Shown here: positions 24,252 to 27,700 of the stretch, piece after piece
Position numbering within the stretch: position 1 is the stretch's first letter
Layout of the letters: each line of letters starts with the position of its first letter
Origin: UMGS1387 sp045539625
GTDB lineage: Bacteria > Bacillota > Clostridia > Oscillospirales > CAG-382
Length of the DNA stretch: 27,700 nucleotides
NCBI GenBank assembly: GCA_045539625.1
Contig: JAZQFS010000118.1
Span: forward strand, 1-27,700
Reading direction: 5' to 3'
Position numbers and translations under genes: made by a program
Notes under the pieces: generated by a model
Seen by the model: only the letters and a program-made list of their open reading frames with translations
Told to the model about the DNA's origin: nothing
Database searches by the model: none

Positions 24252-24885
24252 TAAGTTACTTTATGTATCTCAGGGGAATTTCGCTCGTTGCGACGAGCGA
24301 GCCATACTTTTCCCTCTGGAAAAGTATCAAAACAGCCCCCTCAACGGAGGGATGGCTCGGTCGGGGATATTATCATTGTGCTGATTGCGACCGTCGGAGA
24401 TTAAGGACTCCGACGGTCGGGTAGTTCGTCCCGTCAGGCACTGCTCCCGACCTCCGCTGACTTCCCTCCACGGCGGGGAGCCTTCCACCCTCATTTGGGT
24501 GTAGTGCGTGGATTTGCACAGATAAAAAGTTGGGGTTCGTTGCAAAGCTTGTCCGTGAGATGTGCTTCCACTTTAATAAGCAGTACAGCAACAATGGGGC
24601 AAAACAGCTTGCTCACAGTCACTATCCCCACACCCTCGGTTTTGACATACAGTACCCAATTATCTTAGCACTGCAGCCCATTCGAGCGTAAGCGAGCGAT
24701 GGACAGGGCGTACCGACGACGTACTGAATCGGTTAGTGTATTGATTAGCCCCGCGGCGAGTCGTGACCTCAAAAGTCACGACGATGAGCGGAAGCGCTTT
24801 TGCCTTCTTTTGACGCTTTGGTCAAAAGAAGGTCGGAGCCCGCAGGCTCCGAAATCCCCTGCGTTACATTAAGTATCTTTAAAAG
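24252..24885 (+). repeat. Dispersed structured repeat, copy 6 (alpha-beta with a gamma-derived patch)
   Basis: This complete copy is about 634 bp. The left end has GCTCGT-TGCG-ACGAGC and ATACTTTTCC/GGAAAAGTAT (perfect). The alpha hairpin is perfect at 24388-24399 with 24408-24419. The right end has CCTTCTTTTGAC/GTCAAAAGAAGG (12 bp, perfect) and GGAGCC-CGCA-GGCTCC (24835-24850, perfect). Between about 24561 and 24602, at the alpha-beta junction, it carries the gamma-type text CACTTTAATAAGCAGTACAG rather than the beta text of copies 2-4. Beyond that it is beta again. Copy 6 is thus a recombinant. Confidence 0.9.
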
Positions 24886-24911
24886 AAAACGGGACGATGG
24901 TGCATCGTCCC
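24886..24911 (-). terminator. GACGATG-type hairpin, probable cadA terminator
   Basis: GGGACGATG (24891-24899) pairs perfectly with CATCGTCCC (24903-24911) across a 3-nt loop. On the minus strand, the direction of cadA, it is followed by GTTTTCTTTTAAAG. It lies 37 bp past the cadA stop, so it can act as an intrinsic terminator. Confidence 0.6.
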
Positions 24912-24948
24912 TTACGTAAAGAAAAAGAAAGAAAGAAAAAAGTAAAAA

Positions 24949-27195
24949 TCAATAATCACCCCTGCGGTAAGATAGCATTACGGAATTGAGCACCGCTATA
25001 AACGCAACGCCAACATCGGCGAAAACCGCCTCCCACATTCCCGCAATGCCAAAAGCACCCAACAAAAGCACCGCCGCCTTGACAATAAGCGCAAAAATTA
25101 TGTTGAAAAGTACAACTCTTTTTGTTGATGAAGCAATTTTCAACGCCTGCGCCAGCTTTGTCACCTCGTCTGTCATTAGTACAATGTCCGCCGCCTCAAT
25201 TGCCGCATCCGAGCCAAGAGCTCCCATTGCAACTCCTATGTCGGCACAGGCAAGAACGGGTGCATCGTTAATTCCGTCGCCTGCGTAGATAAGTGTGGAT
25301 TTTGCCTTCTGTTCACCCTTGATTTGCTCAAGCTTCGCTACCTTTTCGTCAGGCAAAAGCCTTGCAAAATATTCATCAACTCCTACCTGTGAGCAGACCG
25401 CCTTCGCCGTTTCTTCGCTGTCGCCCGTAAGCATTACCGTTCTTCGTATACCAAGCTTTTTAAGGGCGTGCAAAGCGGCTTTGCTGTCTTCTTTTATCTC
25501 GTCAGTTATGACAATACAGCCTGCATACCTGCCGTCAGCCGACACGTAAACCACCGTTCCGCCCTGAACTTTCGAGGCGATGTCAATGCCGTTTTCCTCC
25601 ATAAGAGCGGCGTTTCCTGCAAGTATTTTCACACCGTCATACACCGCACCTACGCCGTAGCCCGACCTTTCCCACTGCTCGGAAACCTTGGATTTGTCAA
25701 TTTCTCCGTCGTATTTTTTCATCACCGATTTTGCTATTGGGTGTCCCGAACGGCACTGAGCTGCGGCGGCATATTCCAGCACCCGATCCGATGTAAATCC
25801 GTTTGAAGTTACAATTTTCCGGACCGAAAAGCAGCCCTTGGTAAGCGTCCCCGTTTTGTCAAAAACCACCGTGTCAGCCTTGTTCAACGCCTCAAGATAG
25901 TTGCTTCCCTTTATGAGAATTCCCTTTTTCGACGCCATTCCGATACCCGAAAAATAGGCAAGAGGTACCGACACAACAAGGGCACATGGACAGGATACCA
26001 CAAGAAAAACAAGTGCTCTGTGAAGCCACATTGTAAAGCTGTGTCCCGTAAATACAGGCGGAATAATCGCAAGAAGAAACGCAAGAATTACAACAGTCGG
26101 CGTGTAGTAACGGGCAAAGGTTGTGATGAAATTTTCGGTTTTCGCCTTCTTTTCCGAGGCGTTTTCCACAAGGCTTATTATTTTTGCCGCCGTTGACTGC
26201 CCGAAGGTCTTTGTCACCTTGATTTTGAGCACGCCCTGTATGTTTATACAGCCCGACAGTACCTCGTCGCCCTCGCCCACGTCACAAGGCACCGCCTCGC
26301 CTGTCAACGCCTTGGTGTCAAGACAGGATTGACCGCCGATTATAATGCCGTCAAGAGGGATTTTTTCTCCTGCATTTACCGTTACCGTCTCCCCTGCCGA
26401 AACCTGTGACGGGTGCACCGCTTGTTCCCTGCCGTCACGGATAACCCTTGCCGTGTCGGGGCGAAGGTCCATAAGGTCGGCTATGGATTTTCTCGACCGC
26501 CTCACCGACAGCTCCTGAAAGAATTCGCCGATTCTGTAAAACAGCATGACCGCTGCACCTTCAGGATATTCACCGATGGCAAACGCTCCGATTGTGGACA
26601 GGGACATAAGAAAATTCTCGTCAAAAACTCTGCCCCGTACTATGTTTTTTGCGGCTTTTGCCAAAATATCCGTACCCAGAACAAAGTATGCGGCAACAAA
26701 AAGTGCAAGTGAAAAGCCAAAGTGAAGACGTGTAAAACAGCGGAGCACCGCACCAACAGCAAACAGCACCGCTCCTGCCGTTATCCTTATAATCTCGCCC
26801 CTGACATCGTCACCGTTCTGTGCCGATTTGACAAAGCCGTCACCGTTTTCCTGTCTGTGTATGTGGTTATCGTCACATTCTTCGCCGTGGCAATGACAGC
26901 CGTTATCATCGTGGCAATGACAGGTGTCCGTGTCGCAGGAACAAACAGCCTGACCGTTTTCGGTGAAAAACTCAGAAAGCTCCAGAACAGCCACATCAGG
27001 CTCATGTTTTGTTACAACCGCTTTGATTTTGTCAAGTCCGCCGTCAAAAAACAGGTGCTCGCCCTCTACCGTCAACGTCTGCTTTATAAGATTTACCGAG
27101 GCTTGTTTTACGCCGTCAAGACCGCCAATCTCTCTTTCAATAAGAGCAGAGCAGTGGGGACAGTCAAGTCCCTTCAAAAGGTATTTCTTCTCCAT
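24949..27195 (-). CDS. cadA: Heavy-metal P1B-type ATPase, Zn/Cd/Pb efflux
   Basis: This is a 748-residue metal-pumping P-type ATPase. One N-terminal metal-binding domain carries GLDCPHC (C12, C15). A Cys/His-rich segment (about 85-113, with CSC, CHCH, CHCHG and HIH) follows, then the membrane pairs. The ion site is CPC at 402-404; the phosphorylated residue is D446 in DKTGTLT. SGHP and GDGINDAP complete the family set. The CPC motif and the cadC-like regulator upstream point to export of zinc, cadmium or lead. The start is ATG 27195, 7 nt after AAGGAG; a longer frame from 27240 would run through the predicted promoter and operator and has no ribosome site. The gene has its own probable promoter, 27218-27248, and may also be read through from cadC. 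Confidence 0.95.
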   Translation of the reverse strand: MEKKYLLKGLDCPHCSALIEREIGGLDGVKQASVNLIKQTLTVEGEHLFFDGGLDKIKAVVTKHEPDVAVLELSEFFTENGQAVCSCDTDTCHCHDDNGCHCHGEECDDNHIHRQENGDGFVKSAQNGDDVRGEIIRITAGAVLFAVGAVLRCFTRLHFGFSLALFVAAYFVLGTDILAKAAKNIVRGRVFDENFLMSLSTIGAFAIGEYPEGAAVMLFYRIGEFFQELSVRRSRKSIADLMDLRPDTARVIRDGREQAVHPSQVSAGETVTVNAGEKIPLDGIIIGGQSCLDTKALTGEAVPCDVGEGDEVLSGCINIQGVLKIKVTKTFGQSTAAKIISLVENASEKKAKTENFITTFARYYTPTVVILAFLLAIIPPVFTGHSFTMWLHRALVFLVVSCPCALVVSVPLAYFSGIGMASKKGILIKGSNYLEALNKADTVVFDKTGTLTKGCFSVRKIVTSNGFTSDRVLEYAAAAQCRSGHPIAKSVMKKYDGEIDKSKVSEQWERSGYGVGAVYDGVKILAGNAALMEENGIDIASKVQGGTVVYVSADGRYAGCIVITDEIKEDSKAALHALKKLGIRRTVMLTGDSEETAKAVCSQVGVDEYFARLLPDEKVAKLEQIKGEQKAKSTLIYAGDGINDAPVLACADIGVAMGALGSDAAIEAADIVLMTDEVTKLAQALKIASSTKRVVLFNIIFALIVKAAVLLLGAFGIAGMWEAVFADVGVAFIAVLNSVMLSYRRGDY

Positions 27196-27217
27196 AAATG
27201 TACTCCTTGCGAATGTT

Positions 27218-27253
27218 ATTATATTTACGTAGTTGTTCAATCATTCAACTACG
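27218..27253 (-). promoter_or_regulatory. Probable cadA promoter with CadC-type palindromic operator
   Basis: CGTAGTTG (27228-27235) and CAACTACG (27246-27253) are exact inverse complements with a 10-bp centre. Just downstream on the minus strand is TATAAT (27223-27218). A -35-like TTGAAT (27248-27243) lies 19 bp before it, inside the palindrome. A repressor bound there would cover both promoter elements, as expected for metal-released ArsR/SmtB repressors. The long spacer makes the exact -35 uncertain. Confidence 0.6.
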
Positions 27254-27266
27254 CCGTCGTAAATTA

Positions 27267-27284
27267 CGGGCAAATTACTGCCCG
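27267..27284 (-). terminator. Short hairpin after cadC
   Basis: CGGGCA (27267-27272) pairs with TGCCCG (27279-27284), 6-nt loop. It lies about 20 bp after the cadC stop. On the minus strand TAATTTACG follows, too few T residues for a convincing terminator, so a partial terminator or processing site is the most that can be said. Confidence 0.35.
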
Positions 27285-27302
27285 CAGTACTTATAATATG
27301 AG

Positions 27303-27671
27303 TTATATATGTCCCAGATGCTCAAGTCCCATATCAATTATCAGCTTTACATGGTCATCTGACAGCGAATAGTAAACCGTCTGTGCCTGCTTGCGGAATT
27401 TCACAAGCCCCGACAGGCGAAGCTCCTTAAGCTGATGGGAAACGGCGGATTTTGTTATGCCCAGCAGTACAGCAAGGTCGCAAACGCACATTTCGCTTTG
27501 TTCAAGGGCATGGAGTATTTGTATTCTCGTGCCGTCGCCGAACATTTTGAACAGCGATGCAAGACTAAGGTAGGTGTCTTTATCACGAAGGCTGTTTTTT
27601 ACTTTTTCCACTACGTCCTCATGTATGCTTTCGCAGTCGCAGGTGTAATTTTTTTCATCATACTGTGTCAT
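27303..27671 (-). CDS. cadC: ArsR/SmtB family metal-responsive repressor, CadC-like
   Basis: This 122-residue winged-helix repressor has the CadC metal-sensing layout. An N-terminal Cys pair (C11, C13) and the C62-V-C64 pair in the MCVCDLA motif of helix 3 together form a four-thiolate site. In CadC that site binds Cd, Pb or Bi and releases DNA. The recognition helix region KSAVSHQLKEL is typical. C-terminal H107, H118 and H121 lie where family members have a second, zinc-type site. It is directly upstream of cadA on the same strand, 107 bp apart, matching known cadC-cadA units. The start ATG at 27671 follows GAGG by 7 nt. Its own promoter lies beyond the window; a TAGTTGA half-site at 27692-27698 resembles one arm of the cadA palindrome. 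Confidence 0.92.
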   Translation of the reverse strand: MTQYDEKNYTCDCESIHEDVVEKVKNSLRDKDTYLSLASLFKMFGDGTRIQILHALEQSEMCVCDLAVLLGITKSAVSHQLKELRLSGLVKFRKQAQTVYYSLSDDHVKLIIDMGLEHLGHI

Positions 27672-27700
27672 TTTGTCGCCTCTCTACACATTAGTTGAGT

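Noticed and set aside
1..27700. CRISPR array, tRNA, rRNA or transposase gene
   Set aside because: The repeats are few, long and far apart, not short and regularly spaced; I saw no cloverleaf, rRNA-like or transposase-like sequence on either strand.

Overview
This window reads as chromosomal DNA of a low-to-moderate GC, Gram-positive anaerobe of the Clostridia, most likely an Oscillospirales/Ruminococcaceae-type gut bacterium. The grounds are a HisZ plus short-form HisG pair, a PDZ/radical-SAM DUF512 protein near Der, a ClpE-type unfoldase, AddA, RemB (DUF370) between recF and gyrB, a zinc-type L32, and strong AGGAGG-like ribosome sites. The taxonomic call is inference; no rRNA is present.

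Layout. The left third is on the + strand: cvpA-like and pgsA-like genes (669-1971), a clpE-like unfoldase with a nucleotidyltransferase (2679-5939), and a short histidine operon hisZ-hisG-hisD (6920-10276). Everything to the right of about 11 kb is on the - strand. In transcription order it holds cadC-cadA (heavy-metal sensor and efflux pump, 27671-24949), wecG/tagA-recF-remB-gyrB (23979-19510), yceD-rpmF (19387-18561), the DUF512 gene (18375-17065) and der-addA (16147-11055). The two gene blocks converge at 10.3-11.05 kb, where addA has a clear intrinsic terminator.

The most striking content lies between the genes. Six copies (the first cut by the window edge) of a dispersed, apparently non-coding, hairpin-rich element of about 633 bp (about 705 bp in one form) fill most large intergenic gaps, at 1-506, 1995-2626, 6005-6637, 10325-10957, 16324-17028 and 24252-24885. 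Both ends carry the same inverted design: an AT-rich terminus, a small hairpin whose TGCG loop is constant while its stem sequence differs from copy to copy, then a second hairpin that also changes sequence while staying largely paired. One half (called alpha here) is shared by all copies. The other half is one of two alternatives (beta or gamma), and copy 6 is a beta/gamma chimera. Several copies have an extra copy of the terminal module stacked outside one end, often with a GGGACGATG/CATCGTCCC hairpin. No transposase gene is in the window. The element could be a MITE-like non-autonomous mobile element, or a repeated structured RNA locus; the sequence alone does not decide between them.

A second, smaller structured motif lies between hisG and hisD: two hairpins with unrelated stems but matching 11-nt loops and matching 3' flanks.

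Other regulatory features: near-consensus promoters in front of cvpA, hisZ, yceD and wecG; a palindrome over the probable cadA promoter that fits a CadC operator; a 9-bp inverted repeat over the -35 of the wecG-recF-remB-gyrB promoter; and two overlapping, mutually exclusive terminator-like hairpins between rpmF and the DUF512 gene. Ribosome sites argue for internal starts in hisG, wecG, yceD, gyrB and cadA rather than the longest possible frames; those shorter starts are used here.
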